DNA of 64,000 nucleotides from Phycisphaerales bacterium (GTDB lineage Bacteria; Planctomycetota; Phycisphaerae; Phycisphaerales; SM1A02). A program made the translations under genes and the position numbers. The stretch spans positions 62,001-126,000 of the forward strand of contig JAKVBQ010000003.1 of assembly GCA_022447205.1 (NCBI GenBank). Direction: 5' to 3'. The notes under the pieces are model-generated. The model worked only from the letters and a program-made list of their open reading frames with translations. It did not search any database and was not told the origin of the DNA. Positions 1 through 8,980 of this stretch are shown piece after piece (the first letter of the stretch is position 1; each line of letters starts with the position of its first letter).

Positions 1-2
1 GA

Positions 3-1301
3 GGGGCAGGTTCTCAACGGCCTGCCTCGATGGCCCGGGAGCTTCCTGGACTGGGTTGGGAGACCACCGTGGTCACCCGGTCCGACAGTCATCGACAGGG
101 CAGGTGGGAGTCCGGAGATGACTCGCTGCTCGAGCGGATCGGGCTGGAGGCCCTGGTCGAACGTGTGCCGGACCGGGAGGCCGAGGGTGGGGTGACACCA
201 TCCCTCCTGCCCGGTCTTCCGCCCATCGCACAGCCGCTTGGTCGCCGGGTCATCGAGGTTGCCCGACGTGAGCAGCCATCGGTCGTCCTCCTGACCATGA
301 GCCCCTTCTTCCTCTCCGAGCTGGTCGAACCCCTCCGTGCGGTCTGCGATGCCCGAATCGTCGTCGATCTTCGAGATCCCTGGGCTCTGGACTACTGGCC
401 GATCTACCGCGACCGTGGTCGATTCCGCAGACAGGAGGAGCTCATGCTCCGATGCCTGCGCTCCATCGACGGTGTCGTCATGAACACGCCTTCGGCACGG
501 ACCGAGGTCCTTCGATTCTTCGCCGGACGACTTCCGGACGGCTTCGAGAGCAGGATCGCGACGATCGAGAACGGCTATGACGCAGCCGACTTCGAGGGGA
601 TCCGAGAGTCATGCGATCGTGATGTCCTCGAGATCGTGCACACCGGCACCTTTCACTGTGAACACCTTCCCTGCAACCGTTCCTTCCTCGACCGTCTTCT
701 TGATTTTCGAAGACATGAACGAGCCGGGATCGATCGATCCGGTCGCACGCCACAACACCTTCTTCAGGCGGCATCCACCCTGTCCGAACGTTGCCGTGAC
801 TTCGACCGCGAGGTTCGCTTTCGTTTCGTCGGACATGTCGATCCATCCTTGGAGCGATGCATCGAGCATTCGGGGATCGCATCGAAGGTCGAACTTCCCG
901 GATACCTTCCGCATGAACAGAGCGTGACTGCACTGGGCCGAGCCGGCGCGCTCTTCCTGCCCGGGGCCGGTCTGCCGGCGGGCATCGAGGATCTCATCGT
1001 GCCCGGAAAGACCTACGAGTACATCGCATCCGGCCGCCCGATCCTCGCGGCGATCGGGCACGGTGACGGTCGCAGGCTGCTCGAGGAAGCGGGTGGTGCG
1101 TACATCTGCGATCCCTCCGATCCCGATTCGATCGTCGACCAGCTGAAGCGACTCCACCATGACTGGCGAACCGGCCTGTTCGAAGGTGAAGGAACGAGGG
1201 ACATGTCCGTCGTCCAGCGGTATGAGCGCGCGAACCTCGCGGCGAACCTTTCGGCGTTTCTCGAATCGATCCTTGAACATGCACCAGCGACCTGCGACTG
1301 A
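3..1301 (+). CDS. Glycosyltransferase family 4-like protein (5' end outside window)
   Basis: This is probably a cytoplasmic GT-B glycosyltransferase that adds a sugar from an activated donor during surface-polysaccharide assembly. The frame stays open to the window edge. The codons before the first ATG (position 30) read like the end of a typical GT4 glycine-rich N-terminal loop, so the true start lies upstream and the CDS is 5'-truncated here. The middle has a Rossmann-like segment (VVDLRDPW) and an N-x-Y-D motif (ENGYDAADF). The C-terminal donor-binding region has the GKTYEYIASGRP signature at about residues 325-336 counted from position 30, with the conserved acidic residue of retaining GT-B enzymes. 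It is followed in the same direction by an asparagine-synthase-like gene and an acyltransferase. The sugar specificity cannot be read from the sequence. Confidence 0.8.
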   Translation, partial: GAGSQRPASMARELPGLGWETTVVTRSDSHRQGRWESGDDSLLERIGLEALVERVPDREAEGGVTPSLLPGLPPIAQPLGRRVIEVARREQPSVVLLTMSPFFLSELVEPLRAVCDARIVVDLRDPWALDYWPIYRDRGRFRRQEELMLRCLRSIDGVVMNTPSARTEVLRFFAGRLPDGFESRIATIENGYDAADFEGIRESCDRDVLEIVHTGTFHCEHLPCNRSFLDRLLDFRRHERAGIDRSGRTPQHLLQAASTLSERCRDFDREVRFRFVGHVDPSLERCIEHSGIASKVELPGYLPHEQSVTALGRAGALFLPGAGLPAGIEDLIVPGKTYEYIASGRPILAAIGHGDGRRLLEEAGGAYICDPSDPDSIVDQLKRLHHDWRTGLFEGEGTRDMSVVQRYERANLAANLSAFLESILEHAPATCD

Positions 1302-1404
1302 AGATCCGGCAGTCGTGCGTCAAGTGACGATTTGCACCTGTCGCATCGAGTGCTCAGGAGGCCGAGATCCATCGGATCCGGGTGGTTTTCGATCGGTCGT
1401 GGCA

Positions 1405-1441
1405 TGCTCGAGGTGTCTCATGCATAGTATGTCCTCGAGCA
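1405..1441. other. Inverted repeat in the leader of the asparagine-synthase-like gene
   Basis: Nine bases TGCTCGAGG (1405-1413) are repeated as the exact reverse complement at 1433-1441, around a 19-nt loop. No T tract follows, so it does not look like an intrinsic terminator. It sits just before the GGAGG ribosome-binding site of the next gene and could be a leader hairpin or an operator. Its role is unknown. Confidence 0.35.
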
Positions 1442-1466
1442 GGCGCACCAACGGAGGCCCAGGGTC

Positions 1467-3035
1467 TTGAACTTTCGGGTAGCCAGAACCTACTTGTCGG
1501 ACGGCACACCGCTCATTGATGGTGACACCCATGCTGCCTTCGGGCTGGCCGTCCCGGATCAACATGGCAGGGAGTCGGGAGTCGCTGCGCACTGGTTGTG
1601 GGATGGAGAGCGGCTCGAGGTCCGTGCCGACCGCCACGGGTACATTCCCCTCTACTACCACCATGACGAGCGGACCTCGGAGTTCCATGTCTCCGACTCC
1701 CCACTGGCCCTGCTTGCTTCCGGGGTTCCTGCGGAATTCGATCGTGAGTCACTCGCCTTCTTCTGTCGTGCCGGGTTCCTCCTCGGGGACAGGACCCTCT
1801 ACCAGGGAATCAGTCGCGTTCCGGCGGGATCCACCATCCGCTGGTCCGCCGAAGGTCTGACGGTCACCACGTCGGAAGGTCGTTTCGATCAGGACTCCCC
1901 GACGTCGCTTGCTGCCGCGGTCGACGGCTGGATCGACCGGTTCCGTGTCGCGATGGCCAGAAGACAACCCCAGGATTCGGATTTCGGGGTCCCGCTGAGT
2001 GGTGGGCGTGACTCAAGGATGATGTTGATGGAACTCCGCTCGCTCGGCCATCATCCACGGGAGGTGATCTCCTTCGGACCGGGCTCAAGCGGTGAGAACG
2101 AGGATCTCCTCATCGCCCGCAGGATCGCCGGGCGACTCGGTCTGAAGCACACCATCGCGAGATCCGTGAAGAGCTGGCTCCAGACCGAACATGAGCGGCA
2201 TGCCTGGTGCGGCTGCGAGGCTCTCGAACATTCTTGGCTGGTCGGACTCTGGGGCTATCTTCGATCGACGCATCGATGCTGGTACGACGGACTCGGAGCC
2301 GGGGCGATGACTCGTGGCGAGCTCAACACGCCCCGCATGCTCGAACTCCTTCGTGCTGATGACATGAGCGCCCTTTGCGACGAGATCTACGTTCAGACCG
2401 CGGCCCCCTCCGAGCGATGGGTCGGGCGCATCCTCGAGGCGATGGATCTCGAACTGCCCGATCGGGCCGAGACGGCCGAATTCGTTCGCCGCGAGCTCGA
2501 TCGGCACATGGATGCGCCGAATCCGATCGCACTGTTCAGCTTCTGCAACTGGGGAAGACGTGGCATCGCACTGAATCCCTACGGGATCTGCCGCAACGTT
2601 CCCGAGGTACACACCCCGTTCATGGATCGGGACCTCGTCGACTGGGTTGCCGCGGTCCCTGCTGAATGGACTCATGAGGACGATCTCCAGACGACCGCGA
2701 GCCTGCGACTTCACCCGGAACTGGCCGACATCGAGTTCGATGGGCATGCCTCGGGCGGGTCCCGCGGCACCAGCCTTCTGAGACGGGTCGGGAACTGGAT
2801 CGACAAGGCCCGCTTCTTTTCCGGCCCTGGACGGGTCTTCAAGGGCCTTGCAGGCACTGCAATGCGGGAAAACCGGGGTGACCCCGACGCGAACCGGGCA
2901 TTGACGCTCATGGTTCACCTGGTTCTTGCCGATTCTTCAAGAGTGCCCGAACAGGCCCGAGCGTTGCTTCAACATGCGCCACGTCCCGAAGGTGGCGTAC
3001 GGTCGACACCGGAACCTCCCCATGAACAGGTCTGA
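1467..3035 (+). CDS. Asparagine synthase-like (PP-loop amidotransferase) protein
   Basis: The central region carries the ATP-pyrophosphatase motif SGGRDS at residues 178-183, followed by a conserved FGPG and an [11 protein letters not shown] segment, as in the synthetase half of AsnB enzymes. The N-terminal region (about residues 1-150) resembles the class II glutaminase fold but starts MNFRV, without the catalytic Cys2, so glutamine hydrolysis is unlikely from this protein. Members in polysaccharide clusters often modify sugars or amidate them; that is inference here. The start is a TTG preceded by GGAGG nine bases upstream, since no ATG fits the beginning of the domain. It overlaps the start of the next gene by 14 bases, suggesting one polysaccharide operon with the glycosyltransferase upstream. 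Confidence 0.75.
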   Translation: MNFRVARTYLSDGTPLIDGDTHAAFGLAVPDQHGRESGVAAHWLWDGERLEVRADRHGYIPLYYHHDERTSEFHVSDSPLALLASGVPAEFDRESLAFFCRAGFLLGDRTLYQGISRVPAGSTIRWSAEGLTVTTSEGRFDQDSPTSLAAAVDGWIDRFRVAMARRQPQDSDFGVPLSGGRDSRMMLMELRSLGHHPREVISFGPGSSGENEDLLIARRIAGRLGLKHTIARSVKSWLQTEHERHAWCGCEALEHSWLVGLWGYLRSTHRCWYDGLGAGAMTRGELNTPRMLELLRADDMSALCDEIYVQTAAPSERWVGRILEAMDLELPDRAETAEFVRRELDRHMDAPNPIALFSFCNWGRRGIALNPYGICRNVPEVHTPFMDRDLVDWVAAVPAEWTHEDDLQTTASLRLHPELADIEFDGHASGGSRGTSLLRRVGNWIDKARFFSGPGRVFKGLAGTAMRENRGDPDANRALTLMVHLVLADSSRVPEQARALLQHAPRPEGGVRSTPEPPHEQV

Positions 3036-3744
3036 ACATCCCGAGAATGACCCGGTTCGGAAGCTCGAGGAACGACTCGCCTCGAGAGGTGATGCCTTGA
3101 GCTCTCGCAGCATGCCTCGTGAATGGGATGTCGTCGATGTCCAGGCACCACGCTTTCCCTGGTACCGCATCCTGTTCAACAGGATCCGTTCCGGATTGCG
3201 GCGCTGGCACCTGGCTCGTGTCTTCGCCTCCTTCGGAAAGGGAAGTACGCTCGCCCGTCCATGTCATCTCTACGGGGCACGGTCGATCTCCATCGCCGAC
3301 CGGGTGACGATCTGGTGGGGTGCACGCCTTGTCGCGGTCAATCACGCTCCCGGCCGACGCATCATCTCGATCGGTGAAGGCACCGCGATACATCCGAACA
3401 GCCATGTCTCCGGAGCTCGCATGGTCCGGATCGGAAGGGACGTGCTGATCGCATCCAACTGCTACATCACGGACCACGACCACGACTGGCTGGACCCTGC
3501 GGAACCCCCTCGAACCAACGCCAGGATCATCGTTTCGCCGACGATCATCGGTGATCGCGCATGGCTTGGTGAGAAGGTGTCCGTGCTCAAGGGAGTCACC
3601 ATCGGAGAGTCGTCCGTGATCGGAGCGAACAGCGTCGTCACCACGGACATCCCTCCGTTTTCAGTGGCCGTCGGCTCACCCGCACGAGTTGTTCGACGAT
3701 GGGATCCCGGACTCGGTGCATGGATGCGGGTCGAAGGACCCTGA
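3022..3744 (+). CDS. Hexapeptide-repeat (left-handed beta-helix) acyltransferase
   Basis: The protein is about 240 residues. From about residue 70 it shows repeating I-x-x-x-x imperfect hexapeptides that form a left-handed beta helix, ending with the [24 protein letters not shown] block typical of WbbJ/WcaF-like O-acetyltransferases. The TDHDHDW segment near residue 155 holds the likely catalytic histidines. I chose the ATG at 3022 because the longer frame from 2926 would overlap the previous gene by 110 bases and the extra residues are not family-like. It probably acetylates a sugar of the surface glycan, using acetyl-CoA in the cytoplasm. It ends 17 bases before the convergent flippase gene. 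Confidence 0.85.
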   Translation: MNRSEHPENDPVRKLEERLASRGDALSSRSMPREWDVVDVQAPRFPWYRILFNRIRSGLRRWHLARVFASFGKGSTLARPCHLYGARSISIADRVTIWWGARLVAVNHAPGRRIISIGEGTAIHPNSHVSGARMVRIGRDVLIASNCYITDHDHDWLDPAEPPRTNARIIVSPTIIGDRAWLGEKVSVLKGVTIGESSVIGANSVVTTDIPPFSVAVGSPARVVRRWDPGLGAWMRVEGP

Positions 3745-3761
3745 CCGGGAAGCACACCGGA

Positions 3762-5279
3762 TCATCCGGCCCTCGATTTGCCGGTGACGAAGTCGCGGAC
3801 GTTCGAGTTCGTCACGAACATCAGCACGATCATGCCGGCAGTGACGAGGACTGAAATGGCCGCTCCGAGCCAGAGGGGCAGTCCGCCGACGAGTGCACGC
3901 TCGATCGCGGCGGTCACCACTGCTGCTGCACAGAACGCGATCGGCTTCAACCAGAGATCCCGGACGCCGAGTGCGAGCGGGCCTCGGTCAAGCAGGATGT
4001 TGCCCACCACCAGGGAGGAGATCTCGCCGAGTATCAGGCTTCCCGCGATCACCTCGAGGAGGATCGATGTCCCGTCGACACGCAGACTGTCCGCATAGAT
4101 GATCGCCACGAGAGTTCCAGCCAGTCCGACGAGGCTGGCGAGGTTGCACCAGAAGATGATCCCGCTTCGGCCGGTCGAAAGCGCAGCCGCCCTCATCGCG
4201 ACCCGACCAAGACGCAGCCCACCGTAGATCGACAGGACGGACACGACCCCCCCGATGCCTTCGAACTTCTCGGGAAAGAGCAGGTTCCCCCAGCTGTCTC
4301 CTGCACCGAGGAGGATGATGGTCGCCGCCGCGAGCATGTAGGAGACGGTCTGCATCTCCTTGAACATCCTCCGGAAGCCGTTCGGATCATCTCGCATGCG
4401 GGCCATGTGAGGCGACCAGGTCTGGGAGATGATCCGGCTGCCGATGCTCGATGGAAGCACGCACAACATCATCGCCACGCCGAAGACCCCGACCATGACC
4501 ATCGCCTGGTCGGCCGTGATCGAACCGAAATTGGTCGGTGCCGATGCAAGGAAGAGTTTCGGCCCGGAGTTCGAGAAGAAGACGAGTATGCCGGCGCCCG
4601 CCAGCGGGAGCATGAACTTGATGATGTTGATCGCGTGGCGCTTGTCGAAGCACAGGGCGAACCTGCGACGCGCCACACCGAACGACACGAGGATCGATGT
4701 CACACTCGAGACGATTCGAGCGGCGATGGGGAGCCAGAAGTTCTGGAACACCAGGCACAATCCGAAGGTCGCTGCGAGGGAGACGACGCTTGGAATCGAA
4801 TGAACCAGTGCGGTTGGGACATAGTTCCGCTTGCGAAGTTCCTTGTAGATGTCGACATGAATGAATCCGCCCAGCAGCGGGAAGAGGCCCACTGCCACGA
4901 ATCCGAGGAGGTTCTCCTCCTGCTCGAAGTAGATGGAGAGCGGCCAGGCAAGAAGGGCGATCAGTGCTCCGAAAAGGATGCCTCGGAGGAGCATGATCGC
5001 CTGGAGCGTGTGACGGAATCTACCGGAGCCGCCGGCAGGGTCCTGCACGAGCGTGATCCCCGGGTTCAGGTTCGTGAGTCGATTGAGGAACTCGCCGAAG
5101 AGGAGCATCGTGAACGCGATTCCCATCTGGTCCGGACCCACGAGGTTGGCCACGAACCAGGCTCGGATAAGTGATGCGCCCTGGCCGATTCCCTCCGACG
5201 CTCCGACGGTCAGGAAGGCTCCTCCCGTGGATGTGACACGTCGTCCTTCGGTGCGATCGTTTCGGCCGGATCTGCTCAT
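3762..5279 (-). CDS. Polysaccharide flippase (MATE/Wzx-like membrane protein)
   Basis: This is a 505-residue protein with about 12-14 hydrophobic segments, a charged cytoplasmic N-terminus (SGRNDRTEGRR) and small-residue-rich helices like those of O-antigen or polysaccharide export flippases of the MOP superfamily. It would move undecaprenyl-linked glycan units across the inner membrane. Its ATG (5279-5277) overlaps the TGA stop of the upstream sulfotransferase as ATGA, so the two are translationally coupled. A second flippase lies near 46-48 kb, so the genome has at least two polysaccharide export systems. Substrate unknown. Confidence 0.8.
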   Translation of the reverse strand: MSRSGRNDRTEGRRVTSTGGAFLTVGASEGIGQGASLIRAWFVANLVGPDQMGIAFTMLLFGEFLNRLTNLNPGITLVQDPAGGSGRFRHTLQAIMLLRGILFGALIALLAWPLSIYFEQEENLLGFVAVGLFPLLGGFIHVDIYKELRKRNYVPTALVHSIPSVVSLAATFGLCLVFQNFWLPIAARIVSSVTSILVSFGVARRRFALCFDKRHAINIIKFMLPLAGAGILVFFSNSGPKLFLASAPTNFGSITADQAMVMVGVFGVAMMLCVLPSSIGSRIISQTWSPHMARMRDDPNGFRRMFKEMQTVSYMLAAATIILLGAGDSWGNLLFPEKFEGIGGVVSVLSIYGGLRLGRVAMRAAALSTGRSGIIFWCNLASLVGLAGTLVAIIYADSLRVDGTSILLEVIAGSLILGEISSLVVGNILLDRGPLALGVRDLWLKPIAFCAAAVVTAAIERALVGGLPLWLGAAISVLVTAGMIVLMFVTNSNVRDFVTGKSRAG

Positions 5280-5890
5280 CTGAGTACCGGTACATCCTTC
5301 GAATAGCCCAGCCGCCTGAAGTCATTCGCATAGATGCGTCGGATGCGATCAATCGTGTTCTCGTCGAAGTCGAGGCGTGGGTGCTTCGTGAACTTGGCCT
5401 TGCCGAACCTGGGAATCGGTTCGGTGAAACCCAGTTCGTGTTCCTTCGAGAAGGCCTCGAAATCCTGATCGAGTCTTTCGATCTTGATCACTCGATCGAT
5501 GTTGTCATTCAGGAAGTCGGACTGGGGCCGCCAGTGGTTGTCCCAGTAGGTGAGGGTGTGCTTGAGTGACACCTCGACCCGATGGACGAAGTCGATGAAG
5601 TTCACCCTGGTCGTCCGCATGACGTTGCGTTGCCATCGCCATTCGGACACCATTCGCTTGTAGGGGTTGCGGACGATGCAGAATGACGGGATGTCATCGA
5701 GATCCAGGACCAGCTTCTTCAGTTCGTCATAGACACAATGGTGCATGGCCGGTGTGTTGGGGTGGGAGCATGGCTTGTAGAAATCCATCTCCCATCCCGA
5801 GCTCGTGAAGTGCATCTCGATGCTCGAGCCGGCGGCCTTCGGTATGTGTATGAAGGCGATCTTTCTGTCGCCCTTCCTGAAGATCGGCAT
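5276..5890 (-). CDS. Sulfotransferase family 2-like protein (PAPS-dependent)
   Basis: The 204-residue protein has the 5'-phosphosulfate-binding loop HIPKAAGSS at residues 15-23 and the 3'-phosphate-binding motif VRNPYKRMVSEW near residues 74-85, both hallmarks of sulfotransferases that use PAPS. This class usually sulfates carbohydrates. Lying upstream of and coupled to a flippase gene by a 4-base ATGA overlap, it likely sulfates the polysaccharide made by this locus. The start at 5890 is the first ATG before the motif and leaves a short N-terminus (MPIFRKGDRKIAF), which is normal for the family. Confidence 0.85.
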   Translation of the reverse strand: MPIFRKGDRKIAFIHIPKAAGSSIEMHFTSSGWEMDFYKPCSHPNTPAMHHCVYDELKKLVLDLDDIPSFCIVRNPYKRMVSEWRWQRNVMRTTRVNFIDFVHRVEVSLKHTLTYWDNHWRPQSDFLNDNIDRVIKIERLDQDFEAFSKEHELGFTEPIPRFGKAKFTKHPRLDFDENTIDRIRRIYANDFRRLGYSKDVPVLR

Positions 5891-5956
5891 TCGAGCCCTC
5901 GTCTGGGGTGGTCTTGTGGTGCGGCCTGGTCGGCCGAGGATACAGAATCGTCGGAA

Positions 5957-6916
5957 TCAACCCGAACCGTCATCCGAATTCACCGTGCCGGGTCCGACCA
6001 TGCAGGGGAGCTGCCCCTTCTTATTGACCGGAATCCGGAAGAGCTTGGCACCCGCAGTCACATAGAGGTGATCAAGACCCGGACCACCGAAGCAGACGTT
6101 GGATGGTGAACCCGGGAGCTTGACCGATGTCAGGCTCGTGCCGTCCGGTGCGAAGACCTCGATCATCCTGACTCTCGGCTGCGTGACGTAGAGGTTGCCC
6201 TCCGTGTCGCAGGTCAGGCCGTCACCACCGGATCGGAGCTCGGCAAGGTCCCGCCCTGGACCGATCTTCCCGGGGGCCTTGACGTCGTGCGCGATGAGTC
6301 GTCGTTCTCCCGTCGGCAGGATGTAGAGGGTCGTGCCATCCGGTGAAAGGAGAATGCCGTTCGGTCGTTTCAGGCCACTGGCGATCCTGGTGATGTCGCC
6401 ATCGGCATCGACGTAGTAGACAGCCTCGTCGACCTTGCTCTTCGGATGCCTCCAGTAGGCGGGGTCCGTGAAGTAGGCCCCACCATGGGCATCAAGGACA
6501 AGGTCGTTGGTGCTGAGGAAGGGGCCTCCGTCGATGTCATCCGCGACCGGGGTCACTTCAGAGGTCTCGATGTCGATCCGAACGACCCTGCCCTCGCCGC
6601 CCTGACATGCCCAGAGTCGACCTTCCTTGTCGAACATCAGGCCGTTGCAGCGGCCCGAGCTCTGCATGAAGATCTCACGTGTTCCATCCGGTCGATGGAT
6701 GTAGATCTTTTCCGCCGGAATGTCCGTGAAGTACACGTTGCCTTTCGCGTCGGGCGTCGGTCCTTCGGTGAACTCCATGCCCTTGTGGAGTTCTTCGGGG
6801 GTGCCGAGGACCGGGGCATCCGGCTTCACTTCCTCGCCCGAGGTCTCCTGGGCGTTCCCTGCCGTCAGCATGGCCATTGAAAGAGTTGCCGCGAGAAGTT
6901 CGTGCCATCTGTTCAT
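5957..6916 (-). CDS. Secreted SMP-30/gluconolactonase-like beta-propeller protein
   Basis: The mature region reads as a six-bladed beta propeller of the SMP-30/LRE family: EGPTPDAKGNVYFTD near the start, RLWACQGGEGRVVRID, a NDLVLDAHGGAYFTDP blade with the conserved N-D metal ligands, RPNGILLSPDGTTLYI, and LTCDTEGNLYVTQPRVRMIEVF. It is probably a lactonase acting on sugar lactones in the periplasm. I took the ATG at 6916, giving 319 residues with a Sec signal (MNRWHELLAATLSMAMLTAGNAQ); the frame open upstream lies within the MFS gene. The start overlaps the stop of the MFS gene as ATGA, so both are co-expressed. Confidence 0.85.
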   Translation of the reverse strand: MNRWHELLAATLSMAMLTAGNAQETSGEEVKPDAPVLGTPEELHKGMEFTEGPTPDAKGNVYFTDIPAEKIYIHRPDGTREIFMQSSGRCNGLMFDKEGRLWACQGGEGRVVRIDIETSEVTPVADDIDGGPFLSTNDLVLDAHGGAYFTDPAYWRHPKSKVDEAVYYVDADGDITRIASGLKRPNGILLSPDGTTLYILPTGERRLIAHDVKAPGKIGPGRDLAELRSGGDGLTCDTEGNLYVTQPRVRMIEVFAPDGTSLTSVKLPGSPSNVCFGGPGLDHLYVTAGAKLFRIPVNKKGQLPCMVGPGTVNSDDGSG

Positions 6917-8427
6917 GTCTGTCTGCCTGGTTTCCTGGAGAGTGTGATCGGGGCGATGAATACGATCATCATCGCAATCAGGGTCGCAGTCCAGACCCCC
7001 CAGGTGATTCCCGATCCCGTGATCTTCCTGAGTTCGGCCTCGATCTCGGGATGGGCGTCCAGGATCGTCTTCCTGGCATCCGCATCCCCAGACATCGCCT
7101 CGACCACGAGGGTGCGATTCGAACCGGTCCATCCGGGGTCTTCGGCCGAGAGGCGGTCGATGTTCGTCGCCTGCGTCGTCGCGATCACCGCGGCGATGAG
7201 TGTGAGACCGACCACCGAGCCGAACTGTCTGAACGTCTGGAGCACCCCACTGGCCATGCCCCGCTTGGCGGCCTCGACGCGACTCATGCCATCGGTGTTC
7301 GATGGCACCTGGATGAATGGAAGGCCGAACCCGATGATCGCCATGCCACATGCCATCACCCAGTACGTCTCGCCACCGGTTCCGATGGCAAGCGTCGCAA
7401 GCCCGGCCGTGACCCCGATGCCGCCGAGCGTCGCTGGGGTCCGTGCTCCTCTGCGGTCATAGGTTCTTCCTGCCGGGTACATCACCGCAAGAACCGGAAG
7501 CATCAGCGGCATGAGTGCGAATCCCGCCATGACCGGCGTGAACCCGAGCACGAGCTGCAGGTAGATGCCCACGAAGATCATCACGCCGGTCACCGCTGAC
7601 TGTGTCAGCATCAGCATCAGGGCGTCACCCATGAAGGCACGGTCCCTGAACAGGCCGAGCTGAACCACGGGGTGGCTTGAACGGAGCTCGACCTTGATGA
7701 ATGCGATGATCAGGACGATGCCGCCGGCAAGAAGTCCCAGCGTGAGTGGTGCGTCCCAACCCCAGGTGTTGCCTTGCTTCAATCCGAGTATGAAGGCCGG
7801 AAGTCCGACCACCAGGAGAAGAGCGCCCGGCCAGTCGAATCCCGATTTCGGATTCCGGGTGTCCGTGGGTTTCGTGATCAGAGCACCGGCCGCCACAAGG
7901 AGCGATACCGGAAGGTTGATGTAGAAACAGTAGCGCCACGAGGCGAATTCGGTGATCACTCCACCGACGACCGGCCCGATGGTGAGGAAGAGCAGGGAGA
8001 TACCCGCATAGATCCCCATGGCCTTGCCTCTTTCACCCGGTGCGAACGAACCGATGACCAGTGCACTGGACGCCGGTTGCATCAGGACCGCGGCGAGTCC
8101 CTGGAGCACTCTGAAGAACACGAGGGATCGTCCATCCCAAGCCATGCCGCAAAGCAGCGAGCAGACACCGAAGGCGAGCGCACCGATCACGAAGGCCTTC
8201 GGCTTCCCGATGATGTCGCCGACGTGTCCGCCCAGTGCCATCATCGAGGCGAGTACGAGGATGTAGGCGATGACCACCCACTCCAGCATGCCCTGGCCTA
8301 TGCCGAGATCCTCGTGAATGGCAGGCAGTGCGACCGTGATGATCGTCGTGTCGATCATGATCATCGACAACGAACCGGTCATTGCCAGGAGCACCCACCA
8401 TCGTCTTCGATCCGGGGGACTCGACAT
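6913..8427 (-). CDS. MFS exporter, DHA2 (14-TM, EmrB/QacA) type
   Basis: The protein has about 14 hydrophobic helices. TM1 begins WWVLLAMTGSLSMIMIDTTIITVALPAIHEDLG, with the D-T-T-I-V-x-V-A-L-P motif 'D1' typical of the DHA2 drug:H+ antiporters, and motif A appears as GHVGDIIGKPK. I prefer the ATG at 8427 (MSSPPDRRRWW), seven codons into the longer frame from 8448. It would export a small molecule, driven by protons. It is coupled by ATGA to the SMP-30-like gene downstream, which suggests the pair handles the same compound, perhaps a lactone or sugar acid; that link is inference. Confidence 0.85.
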   Translation of the reverse strand: MSSPPDRRRWWVLLAMTGSLSMIMIDTTIITVALPAIHEDLGIGQGMLEWVVIAYILVLASMMALGGHVGDIIGKPKAFVIGALAFGVCSLLCGMAWDGRSLVFFRVLQGLAAVLMQPASSALVIGSFAPGERGKAMGIYAGISLLFLTIGPVVGGVITEFASWRYCFYINLPVSLLVAAGALITKPTDTRNPKSGFDWPGALLLVVGLPAFILGLKQGNTWGWDAPLTLGLLAGGIVLIIAFIKVELRSSHPVVQLGLFRDRAFMGDALMLMLTQSAVTGVMIFVGIYLQLVLGFTPVMAGFALMPLMLPVLAVMYPAGRTYDRRGARTPATLGGIGVTAGLATLAIGTGGETYWVMACGMAIIGFGLPFIQVPSNTDGMSRVEAAKRGMASGVLQTFRQFGSVVGLTLIAAVIATTQATNIDRLSAEDPGWTGSNRTLVVEAMSGDADARKTILDAHPEIEAELRKITGSGITWGVWTATLIAMMIVFIAPITLSRKPGRQT

Positions 8428-8470
8428 CAACTGGATCCCATCACCCAACGTGTCCTGGTGTTGGTCGGAG

Positions 8471-8926
8471 TCACTTTCCCGATTCGGGCCTTGGTGCGAC
8501 GATCACTTCGAGTGAGTACTTCGGGGTGTCCTCGACCAGTCCCTGCCGTTCATTCGTGTAGACCAGGTTCAACCGGGTCCTGCCGGGTTGCTGGCCGATG
8601 AATCTCAGGTATTGCGTGACGACCTCCTCCTGTCGAGACTTCTGCTCGGAGGTCTGCGTCATCTTGTTGCCATCGGGGAGAAGCACCGCCCTGTCGATGG
8701 TCTGGTCGATCCGCCAGGCGTAGCCGGTGGCCGGGTTCGCATTGAGCTTGATCACGAGTTCCTGTTCCGGTGTGAGGCGCACCAGTGAGCCGGAGTCCGC
8801 GAGTCCGGTCATGGCAGCATCCGGCGCAACGCCCTGCGGGAGATTTGCGCAACCGACCATCGTGGTCATCGTGGTTCCAAGGATGAGTGCGACGACGCGC
8901 CGCCCGATGTTGATCTTCCTGGCCAT
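8471..8926 (-). CDS. Chagasin-like (I42) cysteine-protease inhibitor lipoprotein
   Basis: The 151-residue precursor has a lipobox (TMVGC, Cys at about residue 26), so it should be a lipid-anchored protein. The mature domain (about residues 50-150) shows the NPATGYAW loop matching the NPTTGY/F signature of chagasin inhibitors, then a GQQPGRTRLNLVY stretch matching the second and third inhibitory loops. Chagasin-type proteins bind papain-family cysteine proteases through three loops. It could defend the cell envelope against exogenous proteases or control a resident one. It lies 43 bases downstream of the MFS start region on the same strand, so shared transcription is possible. Confidence 0.75.
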   Translation of the reverse strand: MARKINIGRRVVALILGTTMTTMVGCANLPQGVAPDAAMTGLADSGSLVRLTPEQELVIKLNANPATGYAWRIDQTIDRAVLLPDGNKMTQTSEQKSRQEEVVTQYLRFIGQQPGRTRLNLVYTNERQGLVEDTPKYSLEVIVAPRPESGK

Positions 8927-8980
8927 GTGGCACCTCCTGCTGTGTTGTACAGACTATCGACAACCACGAGGGCGGGTGCG

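Noticed and set aside
4407-5174. Long plus-strand ORF opposite the flippase
   Set aside because: It is the antisense of hydrophobic membrane helices, which gives a charged D/E/R/H-rich low-complexity translation with no domain; the minus-strand flippase is clearly real.
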